Source: Pseudomonadota bacterium
Lineage (GTDB): Bacteria > Pseudomonadota > Alphaproteobacteria > Caulobacterales > Caulobacteraceae
DNA: 15,918 nucleotides
Direction: 5' to 3'
NCBI GenBank assembly: GCA_023412655.1
Contig: JAEYNH010000142.1
Coordinates: 1 to 15,918, forward strand
Part shown: in pieces, positions 15,881 through 15,918 of the stretch
Position numbering within the stretch: the first letter of the stretch is position 1
Layout: every line of letters starts with the position of its first letter
The notes under the pieces: model-generated
What the model saw: only the letters and a program-made list of their open reading frames with translations
What the model was told of the DNA's origin: nothing
Databases searched by the model: none
Program-made: the position numbers and the translations under genes

Positions 15881-15918
15881 CTAGGCCAGCCAGACCATCT
15901 TGCGGGACAGCACCGGAC
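15881..15918 (-). CDS. 3' end of a leftward gene (last 11 codons)
   Basis: The minus strand from the window edge reads PVLSRKMVWLA followed by TAG at 15883-15881. A strong hairpin follows 2 bases later, which is what the end of a gene looks like. Only 11 residues are visible, too few to name the product. In related genomes ribosomal protein genes rplU-rpmA or an acetyltransferase often sit near this position, but nothing visible here decides it. Confidence 0.4.
   Translation of the reverse strand, partial: PVLSRKMVWLA

Overview
The window is GC-rich, tightly packed bacterial chromosome, almost certainly from an alphaproteobacterium of the Caulobacterales (Caulobacter/Phenylobacterium-like). 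The main reasons are the Lys/Ala/Pro-rich extension on the ATP synthase beta subunit, the very short epsilon subunit, and the gene order obgE-proB-proA-nadD-rsfS-rlmH-envC-like-ctpA-yibQ-like-rppH, which is typical of alphaproteobacteria. Genus assignment is inference. There is no tRNA, rRNA, CRISPR array, insertion sequence or phage gene.

Plus strand, 1-4918: the end of the F1F0 ATP synthase F1 operon (atpA missing its 5' end, then atpG, atpD, atpC) closes with a probable hairpin terminator. It is followed by a secreted protein of unknown function and a small multidrug resistance family gene that closely matches the guanidinium exporter Gdx (SugE). The 84 bases in front of gdx hold two hairpins, each capped by an ACGA loop, directly before a strong Shine-Dalgarno sequence. 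This is the architecture of the guanidine-II (mini-ykkC) riboswitch. The 3' arm of the second hairpin is an exact complement of the Shine-Dalgarno core, so the on/off mechanism can be read from the sequence. This is the most informative regulatory element in the window.

Minus strand, 4915-15918: twelve complete genes run leftward, preceded by the tail of a thirteenth at the right edge. In transcription order they are bioY (biotin uptake), obgE (ribosome-associated GTPase), proB and a divergent proA (proline synthesis), nadD (NAD synthesis), rsfS and rlmH (ribosome silencing and 23S rRNA methylation), a degenerate LytM/EnvC-like factor, ctpA (periplasmic protease), a divergent polysaccharide deacetylase-like protein, rppH (RNA pyrophosphohydrolase) and an alpha/beta hydrolase. 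Many junctions overlap or abut (ATGA, TGATG, TAGATG, TAATG), which implies translational coupling. Breaks with hairpins or palindromes lie before proA, between ctpA and the yibQ-like gene, and after rppH. The plus- and minus-strand blocks converge at 4915-4918, where one CTAG tetranucleotide supplies both stop codons.

Functionally the window is mostly housekeeping. The envC-like/ctpA/yibQ-like trio forms a cell-envelope module of which two members appear to have lost their catalytic metal ligands. The strongest points for follow-up are the riboswitch, the divergent ProA with a 15-bp palindrome at its start, and the epsilon subunit that lacks its inhibitory C-terminal domain.
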